DNA of 64,000 nucleotides from Cellulophaga baltica (GTDB lineage Bacteria > Bacteroidota > Bacteroidia > Flavobacteriales > Flavobacteriaceae), in NCBI RefSeq assembly GCF_900102165.1, contig NZ_FNBD01000001.1:249701-313700 (forward strand), in the 5' to 3' direction. Under the pieces are notes generated by a model. It made no database searches, had not been told where the DNA came from, and saw only the letters and a program-made list of their open reading frames with translations. The position numbers and the translations under genes are program-made. Positions 19,658-27,095 of the stretch are shown here, piece by piece. The first letter of the stretch is position 1; the number at the start of each line of letters is the position of its first letter.

Positions 19658-20113
19658 GTGGACACATTAAGTTACAAAACAATTTCCGCAAACAAAGCAA
19701 CTGTTGATAAGCAATGGGTGTTAGTTGATGCAGAAGGAGAGACATTAGGTCGTTTTGCTTCAAAAGTTGCAAAATTACTAAGAGGAAAATACAAGCCTAG
19801 CTTTACACCACACGTAGATTGTGGAGACAACGTTGTTGTTATAAATGCTGAAAAGATTAATTTGACTGGTAACAAGTGGGAAAGCAAAACCTACGTACGC
19901 CACACTGGATACCCAGGAGGTCAAAGATTTCAGACAGCGAAAGAGGCAATGGCTAAAAACCCTGTAAGCATTGTAGAGCGTTCTGTAAAAGGAATGTTAC
20001 CTAAAAACAAATTAGGTGCTGCAATCTTTCGTAACCTTAAGGTTTATGAAGGAGCTCAACACGGTCAAGAAGCTCAGAAACCAACCGTAATTAATTTAAA
20101 CGACCTTATATAA
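19658..20113 (+). CDS. rplM: 50S ribosomal protein L13
   Basis: 151 residues with typical L13 segments (WVLVDAEGETLGRFASKVA, GDNVVVINAEKI, RHTGYPGG, KGMLPKNKLG). The start is GTG; the N-terminus MDTLSYKT agrees with flavobacterial L13, and no ATG fits better. Component of the 50S subunit, bound early in assembly. Its stop overlaps the rpsI start by one base (TAATG), giving translational coupling. In many bacteria L13 mRNA is autoregulated; no leader structure is evident here. Confidence 0.97.
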   Translation: MDTLSYKTISANKATVDKQWVLVDAEGETLGRFASKVAKLLRGKYKPSFTPHVDCGDNVVVINAEKINLTGNKWESKTYVRHTGYPGGQRFQTAKEAMAKNPVSIVERSVKGMLPKNKLGAAIFRNLKVYEGAQHGQEAQKPTVINLNDLI

Positions 20114-20499
20114 TGGACGTAATTCACAAAATAGGAAGAAGAAAAACTGCTGTTGCACGTATCTATCTTTCAGAAGGAAGCGGTAAAATCACCGTTAACA
20201 AAAAAGAATTAGAGGTATACTTCCCTACTGCTACTTTACAATACAAAGTAAAACAAGCTTTCTCATTAACAAATGTTGAAGACACTTACGATGTAACTGT
20301 AAATGTATTTGGAGGTGGTATCACTGGTCAAGCAGAAGCAATTCGTTTAGCTTTATCTAGAGCTATGTGCGAAATTGATCCTGAAAACAGATTGATCCTT
20401 AAACCAGAAGGTTTATTGACAAGAGATCCAAGAATGGTTGAACGTAAGAAATTCGGTCAGAAGAAAGCACGTAAAAAATTCCAATTCTCGAAACGTTAA
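20113..20499 (+). CDS. rpsI: 30S ribosomal protein S9
   Basis: 128 residues, family length. N-terminal IGRRKTAVARIYLSEGSGKITVN and C-terminal basic tail ending KKARKKFQFSKR, which reaches the P-site tRNA anticodon loop. Coupled to rplM by the TAATG overlap, and followed by a terminator at 20555-20590. Confidence 0.98.
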   Translation: MDVIHKIGRRKTAVARIYLSEGSGKITVNKKELEVYFPTATLQYKVKQAFSLTNVEDTYDVTVNVFGGGITGQAEAIRLALSRAMCEIDPENRLILKPEGLLTRDPRMVERKKFGQKKARKKFQFSKR

Positions 20500-20554
20500 T
20501 CGTAAAGAGATATATTTTAAACTGTTTATTCAGTTTATACAAAAGTTCATTGAA

Positions 20555-20590
20555 AACCCTGAAAAATATTTTTTCAGGGTTAAATTTTAA
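20555..20590 (+). terminator. Terminator of rplM-rpsI
   Basis: Arms AACCCTGAAAAA and TTTTTCAGGGTT with a minimal loop, followed by AAATTTTA. The distal tract is short, so efficiency is uncertain. Confidence 0.65.
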
Positions 20591-20721
20591 AATCAAGTTG
20601 TTGTTGTCCAAGAGTATAACAGCTTTTGGAAACTAGTTTAGCATCTAAATATTAGAGGCCACAAAGAATCGTGCCACTTTAGTATTGCTAATTCAACAGA
20701 ACGTAAACTAAGTACAAAAAA

Positions 20722-21771
20722 ATGGCAAAAAAAATCGTAGTAAAAGACTTACTAGAAGCAGGTGTACACTTTGGTCACCTAACAAGAAAATGGAACCCAA
20801 ACATGGCTCCATACATTTACATGGAACGTAATGGTATCCACGTAATTAATCTTTACAAAACTGCTGCAAAATTAGAAGAAGCTAATGAAGCTCTTAAAAA
20901 AATAGCAGCATCAGGTAGAAAAATACTTTTCGTAGCTACCAAAAAACAAGCAAAAGACATAGTTTCTGAAAAAGTCTCTAATGTAAACATGCCTTACATC
21001 ACTGAAAGATGGCCAGGTGGTATGTTAACAAACTTTGTTACTATCCGTAAAGCTGTTAAGAAAATGGCTCATATTGATAGAATGAAAAAAGATGGTACTT
21101 TTTTAACTTTATCCAAAAAAGAACGTTTACAAGTTGATCGTTTACGTGCAAAATTAGAAAAGAACTTAGGTTCTATCTCTGAAATGACACGTTTACCAGG
21201 CGCTTTATTTATTGTTGATACAATGCGTGAGCACATCGCTGTAAAAGAAGCTATCAAATTAAACATTCCAATCTTTGCTATGGCAGATACAAACTCTGAC
21301 CCAAGATTATTGGATTATATCATTCCTTCTAATGATGATGCTTCTAAATCTATTGAAGCTATTTTAACTCATGTAACTGAGGCAATTGCTGAAGGTTTAT
21401 CTGAGCGTAAATCAGAAAAACAATCTGGAAAAGAAGGTGAAGAAGCTAAAGCTGCTCCAAAAGCAAAAAAAGCTGCTGAACCTGCAACAGAAGTAAAAGC
21501 TGAAGCTAAAACTGAAGCTGTTGATGATTTGACAAAAGTTGAAGGTATCGGCCCAAAAATTAATGAAATCTTCCAAACTGCTGGAATCAATTCATTCAGT
21601 GATTTAGCTGGAAAAACAGAAGAAGAATTAAATGTAGTTTTAACTGCTGCTGGTTCTAAATTTGCTTCTAAAAATCCTGCATCATGGCCAAAGCAAGCTC
21701 AAATGGCTGCTGACGGTAAATGGGATGAATTAAAAGAATGGCAAGACAATGTTAAAGGTGGTATTGAGTAA
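20722..21771 (+). CDS. rpsB: 30S ribosomal protein S2 with C-terminal helix-hairpin-helix extension
   Basis: 349 residues. Residues 1-229 are a complete S2 (EAGVHFGHLTRKWNP, ITERWPGGMLTNF, ALFIVDTMREHIAV, FAMADTNSDP). A Lys/Ala/Glu linker (about 230-266) then leads to an added domain (268-349) with a helix-hairpin-helix core VEGIGPKINEIFQTAGI and a terminal segment PASWPKQAQMAADGKWDEL. A similar module occurs at the C-terminus of L21 in flavobacteria. Ordinary S2 is about 230-260 residues. S2 is essential for 30S assembly; the added module may bind RNA or the ribosome, which is inference. Co-directional with tsf, with a hairpin between. Confidence 0.97.
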   Translation: MAKKIVVKDLLEAGVHFGHLTRKWNPNMAPYIYMERNGIHVINLYKTAAKLEEANEALKKIAASGRKILFVATKKQAKDIVSEKVSNVNMPYITERWPGGMLTNFVTIRKAVKKMAHIDRMKKDGTFLTLSKKERLQVDRLRAKLEKNLGSISEMTRLPGALFIVDTMREHIAVKEAIKLNIPIFAMADTNSDPRLLDYIIPSNDDASKSIEAILTHVTEAIAEGLSERKSEKQSGKEGEEAKAAPKAKKAAEPATEVKAEAKTEAVDDLTKVEGIGPKINEIFQTAGINSFSDLAGKTEEELNVVLTAAGSKFASKNPASWPKQAQMAADGKWDELKEWQDNVKGGIE

Positions 21772-21826
21772 ATCAAAACCTCTTAACGTTATCCTAGTAT
21801 AAATAAAATTTTTAATTAACACTATC

Positions 21827-21870
21827 GGCTAGAACTAATCCTTATAAAGTTTTAGTTTTAGCCTAGTTTT
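21827..21870 (+). promoter_or_regulatory. Hairpin with T-tract between rpsB and tsf (attenuator-like)
   Basis: Arms GGCTAGAACTAA (21827-21838) and TTAGTTTTAGCC (21852-21863) pair over 12 positions with one G-U; the loop is 13 bases, and a T-tract follows (21866-21870 plus). It ends 17 bases before the tsf ATG. It could partially terminate, setting the S2:EF-Ts ratio, or protect mRNA ends. Confidence 0.55.
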
Positions 21871-21886
21871 TAAAATCATATATAAA

Positions 21887-22846
21887 ATGGCTAAAATTAC
21901 CGCCGCAGAAGTAAATAAGTTAAGACAAGCTACTGGAGCTGGAATGATGGACTGCAAAAACGCTTTAGTTGAAGCTGAAGGGGATTTTGACAAAGCTATT
22001 GACGTTCTACGTAAGAAAGGTCAAAAAGTTGCTGCTAAAAGAGCTGACAGAGAAAATACTGAAGGTGCTGCTATCGCTAAAGTTAACGTTGACAGTACTG
22101 CTGGTGTTGCTATCGTATTAGGTTGTGAAACCGATTTCGTTGGTAAAAACGAAAACTTTATTGCATTGGCTAATCAACTTGCAGATAAAGCTATAAACTT
22201 TGATTCTAAAGAAGAATTTTTAGCATCAGATTTTGGTGGAATGACTGTAGCTGAGAAACTAGTTGAACAAACTGGTGTAATTGGTGAAAAACTAGATATC
22301 ACTGCTTTTGAAAAATTAGAAGCCCCTTACGTAGGTAGCTATGTACATATTAACAAAATTGCTGCCTTAGTAGGCTTAACTTCTAAAAACGAAGAAGTAG
22401 GTAAAGATGTTGCTATGCAAATTGCTTCAATGGGTGCAACTACGCTATCTTACAAAGATTTTGATCCTTCTTTTGTTGCTGCAGAAACAGAAGCTAGAAT
22501 CGCAGTTATAGAAAAAGATAATGAAGAATTAGGTAGATTAGGTAAAACACTTAAAAACGTTCCTCAATTCATCTCTATGAGTCAGTTAACTCCTGAAGTT
22601 TTAGCAAATGCTGAAGAAGCTGCTAAAGCGGAATTGAAAGCTGAAGGTAAGCCAGAAAAAATATGGGATAAAATTCTTCCTGGTAAAATGGAGCGTTTTG
22701 TTTCTGACAACACTACTCTTGATCAAGAGCAATGTCTATTAGATCAAAACTTCATTAAAGATGAAAAAGTAAATGTTGCAACTTATGTATCATCCGCACA
22801 AGATGGTTTAGCAGTAACTTCATTTAAGCGTGTTACTCTAGGGTAA
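21887..22846 (+). CDS. tsf: Translation elongation factor Ts
   Basis: 319 residues. The N-terminal UBA-like helix bundle (VNKLRQATGAGMMDCKNALVEAEGDFDKAIDVLR) precedes a core with the exchange motif GCETDFVGKNENF. It regenerates EF-Tu-GTP by displacing GDP. Standard rpsB-tsf gene order; it is the last gene of the operon, closed by a strong terminator at 22867. No anomalies. Confidence 0.97.
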   Translation: MAKITAAEVNKLRQATGAGMMDCKNALVEAEGDFDKAIDVLRKKGQKVAAKRADRENTEGAAIAKVNVDSTAGVAIVLGCETDFVGKNENFIALANQLADKAINFDSKEEFLASDFGGMTVAEKLVEQTGVIGEKLDITAFEKLEAPYVGSYVHINKIAALVGLTSKNEEVGKDVAMQIASMGATTLSYKDFDPSFVAAETEARIAVIEKDNEELGRLGKTLKNVPQFISMSQLTPEVLANAEEAAKAELKAEGKPEKIWDKILPGKMERFVSDNTTLDQEQCLLDQNFIKDEKVNVATYVSSAQDGLAVTSFKRVTLG

Positions 22847-22866
22847 TATTCTTATCATACATACTT

Positions 22867-22902
22867 AAAAAGGGTCACAAATTAATTTGTGACCCTTTTT
22901 TT
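22867..22902 (+). terminator. Terminator of rpsB-tsf
   Basis: Arms AAAAAGGGTCACAAAT and ATTTGTGACCCTTTTT around a short loop, with a T-run. A strong intrinsic terminator. Confidence 0.9.
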
Positions 22903-22924
22903 ATGTCTTCATTTTAAGAAACTA

Positions 22925-23505
22925 AAAGACTACGAAAGTGAATAGAAACCCAACTACTACAGCAGAAGCAAAATAGATCATAAAAAACTAACATCATCTC
23001 ACAACTCAGCTATCTAAAAGACTCCCAACAACAGCACTAGGATTTATTACCCCCAAAGCTTCGATAAGGATAACAGCCAACTAAACTATTAAAATAGCTC
23101 AGAAAAAGCATTTTTAGCACTGCGAATATCCCGAATACCGGCGGCTATCAAACATTTTAAAATTTATACTTAAGTAACATAGCCGTAGAAAAAGGAATTC
23201 ATATTCTCAGAATTGAAATAATAAAAGGTGGATTGAATATTAATAGCTGGGCTGCATAGCCTACTCCAATTAGCACCAACTTAATTACCCATTATGACAC
23301 CGAAAATAATTAGAGATATATTCAAATCCGATAGGAAACGAATCCTTAAAAATTAAATTAAACGCACTACGACCTATTCCATATGCTATAATTGATGTGA
23401 AGCGTAATAGCCCAGCCTATGTAACCACACATAAAGAAAATAAATAACTATCCTCATCATTACAAATGAAAAATATACCTACAACATAAACAACTACACC
23501 TTAGA
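22925..23505 (+). pseudogene. Decayed remnant of a secreted CBM6-like protein with a type IX secretion sorting domain
   Basis: This 660-base interval has no intact reading frame, but translation shows two family fragments in the right order. From 23122 the frame reads ANIPNTGGYQTF, stop, then (from 23179) IAVEKGIHILRIEI and KGGLNINSW: the C-terminal half of a CBM6 domain, whose usual pattern is PxTGGWQTW...HTLRL...GGFNLNW. The TAA at 23158 stands where the conserved Trp is expected. From 23310, after a frame change, comes LEIYSNPIGNESLKIKL and PYAIIDVKRN, the YPNP...L-I-L...Y-I-D pattern of a type A T9SS C-terminal domain; after another shift, ILIITNEK resembles its end. The 5' limit is unclear and nothing recognisable remains of a catalytic domain. 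Confidence 0.65.
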
Positions 23506-23511
23506 CAACAC

Positions 23512-23544
23512 AAAAAAAAGGAGCGCTATTGCGCTCCTTTTTTT
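23512..23544. terminator. Bidirectional terminator between the pseudogene and the M61 peptidase gene
   Basis: Arms AAAAGGAGCGC and GCGCTCCTTTT around TATT, with A-run and T-run flanks. It ends the minus-strand M61 gene and formerly the plus-strand gene. Confidence 0.88.
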
Positions 23545-23568
23545 GTATTAAATTATACGTGAGACGAA

Positions 23569-25449
23569 CTACCCCTTCATCCAAATTTGTCTTAATTTCA
23601 ATTGTACATCCGTTACAGTTTCCTTTGACACGATTTTAGCAACCGTCACCATTGGATTTCCTGCAGCTCCAGATAAGATTAACTCCTCTCCGTCACGATC
23701 AACAACAATGGTAACCATCTTATCGGCTGGCCAACTGAAGCTTTGTCCAATAATTGGACGTATTGATTCTAGCGTGATTGCAGTGCCATCAATAGACTTA
23801 AACACATCACCCCCTTTTAAACCTAAGCTTGTAAAAAAACTATTTAAAGTAATACCCTCTCTGATAAACACCGCATTTTCCTTTGTTTGATCCACATCTA
23901 TATAAGGAACATTTTCTTTTAAAAAATAGCCGCTTTGCTCTTCTACTGTACCAAGCTCTAAACCTACTTTAGACAAATACACGCTATAATCAATTGGCGT
24001 TGCCCCTACCACATGTGTAGCGAAGAAATCTGAAACTTCTGGATACGTCATCGACACAATCTCAGTGATAAGCGCCTCATCTTTAAACGGAATGGCATCC
24101 CCATACTTCTTTGACAATTCTTTTAATAACCATAAAACACTTTTCTCGCCACCACTTAATTCTCTCAAGGTAATATCTAGAGCCATGTTAATTAAAGTAC
24201 CTTTCTCATAGACATTGGCATAATTATCTTTATAAGGGTCGTCCAGTATATTTTGACTCATTACAGTAAAAGACATGGAGTCATCGTAAAGTTTAGCGTT
24301 GTTTATTTTGTCCATAATACGCTCATAAAACTCATCTTCACTAATTAAGCCTTGCTGTATTTGAAATAGATTAGCAAAATACTCTGTTGTACCTTCATAC
24401 ATCCAAAGGTGCATTGACATTTTGGGATCATTAAAATCAAAATATTGAATCTCTTCAGAATGTACACTAAGAGGAGTTACTATATGAAAAAACTCATGAG
24501 ACACTACATCAACCATTGCCTGCTCTAATCTCGCTTGGTCCATTTGCTCGGGCAAGACCACTACCGTTGATGTATGATGTTCTAAAGCACCAAAACCACT
24601 TGCATCGTTTTCTGAACCCGCCAGATATAATAAAATATTATATTCTTTAGTACTATTAATAGCTCCCAAAAACGTTTTTTGGGCAGACATCATCTTGAAC
24701 ATTCTTTCCTCTAGATCTGCAGCACTGTACAAGCCATTAGGGGAGTACACACCTAAGTTCACCGTAATACCATTTACTTCAAAAGAAACAAAGTCTGCCT
24801 TAGCATATAAAATAGGATTATCCGTCACTTCAAAATAACGACTTGCATAGAAAACATCTAAACCAGGGTCTGCATTTGCATTATTTTCTTTTAAGGAAGT
24901 CGCCGCTACCAAAGCAGAAGGATGCTTTATAGCTAATTCATAAGGTATTTCTTTTAAATTATTAAAATAGCCAACAAAACCATGAAGGTTTAGCATAAAG
25001 TTTTCTCCCTTAAGGATGTTAGTTCCCGAAGGAGAAAAAACAGCATGCTCTACTTCCGCTTCCGTATCATAGGTATCATTAACATAATAAGATACTCGAT
25101 CTAATTTGACCCCATCAGGGATTACCCACGTATTGTCATCTTTTTTAGAAAAAGACAATTCGGCCCCTTTATAATCAAACGCCTTAAATTCATCTATATA
25201 TTTACCATAATTGTCCGTGCTATACGTTCCAGGAACCGTTTTAGGTATAAAAAACAAGACTTCACCTGCGCTAAAAGCACCTGGGTTAAGTTCTACAAGA
25301 ACTTTATCCTCTACTACATTAACTAAATCTATTTTAACCTTAACGACACTAGTATCTGCTGCCACTAGACTTTTAGAAGACCCACAAGCCTGCATTAAAA
25401 GCACTAATGCTATTATATATCCTGTCTTTTTCATTTTTATTCTATTCAT
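23569..25449 (-). CDS. M61 family metallopeptidase lipoprotein with PDZ domain
   Basis: 626 residues; an alternative ATG at 25434 gives a shorter signal peptide. A lipobox LMQAC marks a lipoprotein. A beta-rich N-terminal domain is followed by the zinc site H318-E-F-F-H322 with the downstream Glu in MYEGTTEYFANLF, the HExxH...E pattern of M61 (glycyl aminopeptidase group). A PDZ domain near the C-terminus (about 500-600, ITLNSFFTSLGLKGGDVFKSIDG) fits the family. It should hydrolyse peptides in the periplasm or at the outer membrane. It is divergent from pyrH and ends at a strong shared terminator. Confidence 0.9.
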   Translation of the reverse strand: MNRIKMKKTGYIIALVLLMQACGSSKSLVAADTSVVKVKIDLVNVVEDKVLVELNPGAFSAGEVLFFIPKTVPGTYSTDNYGKYIDEFKAFDYKGAELSFSKKDDNTWVIPDGVKLDRVSYYVNDTYDTEAEVEHAVFSPSGTNILKGENFMLNLHGFVGYFNNLKEIPYELAIKHPSALVAATSLKENNANADPGLDVFYASRYFEVTDNPILYAKADFVSFEVNGITVNLGVYSPNGLYSAADLEERMFKMMSAQKTFLGAINSTKEYNILLYLAGSENDASGFGALEHHTSTVVVLPEQMDQARLEQAMVDVVSHEFFHIVTPLSVHSEEIQYFDFNDPKMSMHLWMYEGTTEYFANLFQIQQGLISEDEFYERIMDKINNAKLYDDSMSFTVMSQNILDDPYKDNYANVYEKGTLINMALDITLRELSGGEKSVLWLLKELSKKYGDAIPFKDEALITEIVSMTYPEVSDFFATHVVGATPIDYSVYLSKVGLELGTVEEQSGYFLKENVPYIDVDQTKENAVFIREGITLNSFFTSLGLKGGDVFKSIDGTAITLESIRPIIGQSFSWPADKMVTIVVDRDGEELILSGAAGNPMVTVAKIVSKETVTDVQLKLRQIWMKG

Positions 25450-25584
25450 TTTAAGTACTATCTAACGGTTAATTGTTATTAATTAAACAAGATTATTAAA
25501 ATAAAATAACAGTACAGAGAGTTTTGAGAAATAATTAGGACTGCAATTAATTATTAATGGCGTATTCTCGTAAATTATTTTGAT

Positions 25585-25592
25585 TATTTTTG
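25585..25592 (+). promoter_or_regulatory. -7 box for pyrH-frr
   Basis: TATTTTTG matches TAnnTTTG, 24 bases before the pyrH ATG. No clear upstream TTG at the expected distance. Confidence 0.4.
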
Positions 25593-25616
25593 CACTAGTT
25601 TAAATAAATCCGAACC

Positions 25617-26324
25617 ATGCAGTATAAAAGAATTCTTTTGAAATTAAGTGGCGAAGCCTTAATGGGTGAACGACAATACGGAATTGACCCCAAAAGGTTA
25701 GCAGAATATGCTGAAGAGATAAAAGAGGTAATCGACAAAGGAATTGAAGTCGCTATTGTTATTGGCGGAGGAAATATTTTTAGAGGATTAGCCGGAGCAA
25801 GTAATGGTATGGATCGTGTACAAGGGGACCATATGGGAATGCTAGCCACGGTCATCAATGGTTTAGCATTACAAAGTGCCCTTGAAGAAAGCGGCGTACA
25901 AACTAGATTACAATCGGCCATTCAAATAAATGAAGTAGCAGAACCATTCATCCGTAGAAGAGCAATGCGCCATTTAGAAAAAGGGAGAGTTGTTATTTTT
26001 GGAGGAGGAACTGGAAACCCTTATTTTACTACCGATTCTGCAGCTGTATTAAGAGCTATTGAGATTGAAGCTGATGTAATATTAAAAGGAACTAGAGTAG
26101 ACGGAATTTACACCTCTGATCCGGAAAAGGATAAAAACGCTACTAAGTTTGACACCATTACATTCAAGGATGTATTAACTAAGGGACTAAAAGTAATGGA
26201 TACAACAGCATTTACTTTAAGTCAAGAAAATGAATTACCAATTGTAGTGTTTGACATGAACAAGAAAGGTAATTTATTAAAACTCCTTTCTGGAGAAAAT
26301 ATTGGAACTGTTGTTGACAACTAG
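25617..26324 (+). CDS. pyrH: UMP kinase
   Basis: 235 residues, the amino-acid-kinase fold. [29 protein letters not shown], the [22 protein letters not shown] segment and [16 protein letters not shown] are all conserved. It phosphorylates UMP to UDP in pyrimidine nucleotide synthesis; the family is hexameric and GTP-activated/UTP-inhibited. It is followed by frr 44 bases on, a common bacterial arrangement. Confidence 0.97.
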   Translation: MQYKRILLKLSGEALMGERQYGIDPKRLAEYAEEIKEVIDKGIEVAIVIGGGNIFRGLAGASNGMDRVQGDHMGMLATVINGLALQSALEESGVQTRLQSAIQINEVAEPFIRRRAMRHLEKGRVVIFGGGTGNPYFTTDSAAVLRAIEIEADVILKGTRVDGIYTSDPEKDKNATKFDTITFKDVLTKGLKVMDTTAFTLSQENELPIVVFDMNKKGNLLKLLSGENIGTVVDN

Positions 26325-26368
26325 ATAGTGGCATATTATATGCAGCAGATTTTAAAAAACTAAATAAA

Positions 26369-26926
26369 ATGAACGAAGAAATTACTTTTATACTTGACAG
26401 CACTAAAGAAAGCATGAATGGTACTATAGACCATTTAGTAAAAGCATTTGCAAAAATTAGAGCAGGAAAAGCTAGTCCAATAATGTTATCTAGCGTAATG
26501 GTAGATTATTATGGCTCACAAACGCCACTAGGTCAAGTTGCAAACGTAACAACTCCAGATGCCCGTACCATTACGGTACAACCATGGGAGAAAAATATGC
26601 TACAGCCTATTGAAAAAGCAATTATGATTGCTAATCTTGGCTTCAACCCTATGAATAATGGTGATTTTGTTATTATTAGCGTACCACCATTAACTGAAGA
26701 GCGTAGAAGAGATTTAGCAAAGCAAGCAAAGAGTGAAGCTGAAGATGCCAAAGTTGGTATCCGTAATGCTAGGCAAGAAGCCAATAAAGACATCAGAGCA
26801 CTTGATGATGCTTCTGAAGATTTAAAGAAAAATGCTGAAGCAGACATTCAAGAGCTTACCAATAAATTTTCTAAGAAAATAGAGGAAGTTTTAGCCGTAA
26901 AGGAAGCTGAAATAATGAAAGTATAA
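26369..26926 (+). CDS. frr: Ribosome recycling factor
   Basis: 185 residues, family length. Three-helix-bundle landmarks: KIRAGKASPIMLSSVMVDYYGSQTPL, NVTTPDARTITVQPWEKNM, and ISVPPLTEERRRDLAKQAK. Together with EF-G it splits post-termination ribosomes. In operon with pyrH; a terminator follows at 26951. Confidence 0.97.
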   Translation: MNEEITFILDSTKESMNGTIDHLVKAFAKIRAGKASPIMLSSVMVDYYGSQTPLGQVANVTTPDARTITVQPWEKNMLQPIEKAIMIANLGFNPMNNGDFVIISVPPLTEERRRDLAKQAKSEAEDAKVGIRNARQEANKDIRALDDASEDLKKNAEADIQELTNKFSKKIEEVLAVKEAEIMKV

Positions 26927-26950
26927 TTTAAGTATTTCAGTAAAACAATA

Positions 26951-26981
26951 TAAAAGGGCAACTACATAGTTGTCCTTTTTC
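26951..26981 (+). terminator. Terminator of pyrH-frr
   Basis: Arms AAAAGGGCAACT and AGTTGTCCTTTT (one G-U) with a 4-base loop and a T-tract. Confidence 0.8.
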
Positions 26982-27066
26982 TGTTTGAAAACTTAAATTT
27001 TCCTAAAATCGCACGAAAAGCAGTTATTCCCTTAAGAGATTTCTGTGATTACCCATAATCATTTTC

Positions 27067-27074
27067 TACCTTTG
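27067..27074 (+). promoter_or_regulatory. -7 box that decides the start of the RND exporter gene
   Basis: TACCTTTG matches TAnnTTTG. It lies inside the upstream extension of the open frame (GTG 27045) and 21 bases before the ATG at 27096, so translation must begin at the ATG if this promoter is used. Confidence 0.5.
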
Positions 27075-27095
27075 AGCCAATTTTTAAAAAATAAC

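Noticed and set aside
20600-20721. Possible rpsB leader regulatory element
   Set aside because: No convincing stem or known leader motif could be drawn; TAGTATTG is only a partial -7 match.
23200-23450. Candidate transposon remnant
   Set aside because: No terminal inverted repeats, target duplications or transposase-like residues; family fragments are carbohydrate-binding and sorting domains.
22906-23511. Possible CRISPR or repeat array in the gene-free interval after tsf
   Set aside because: No direct repeats of regular spacing are seen; the interval is explained by decayed CBM6/CTD coding sequence.
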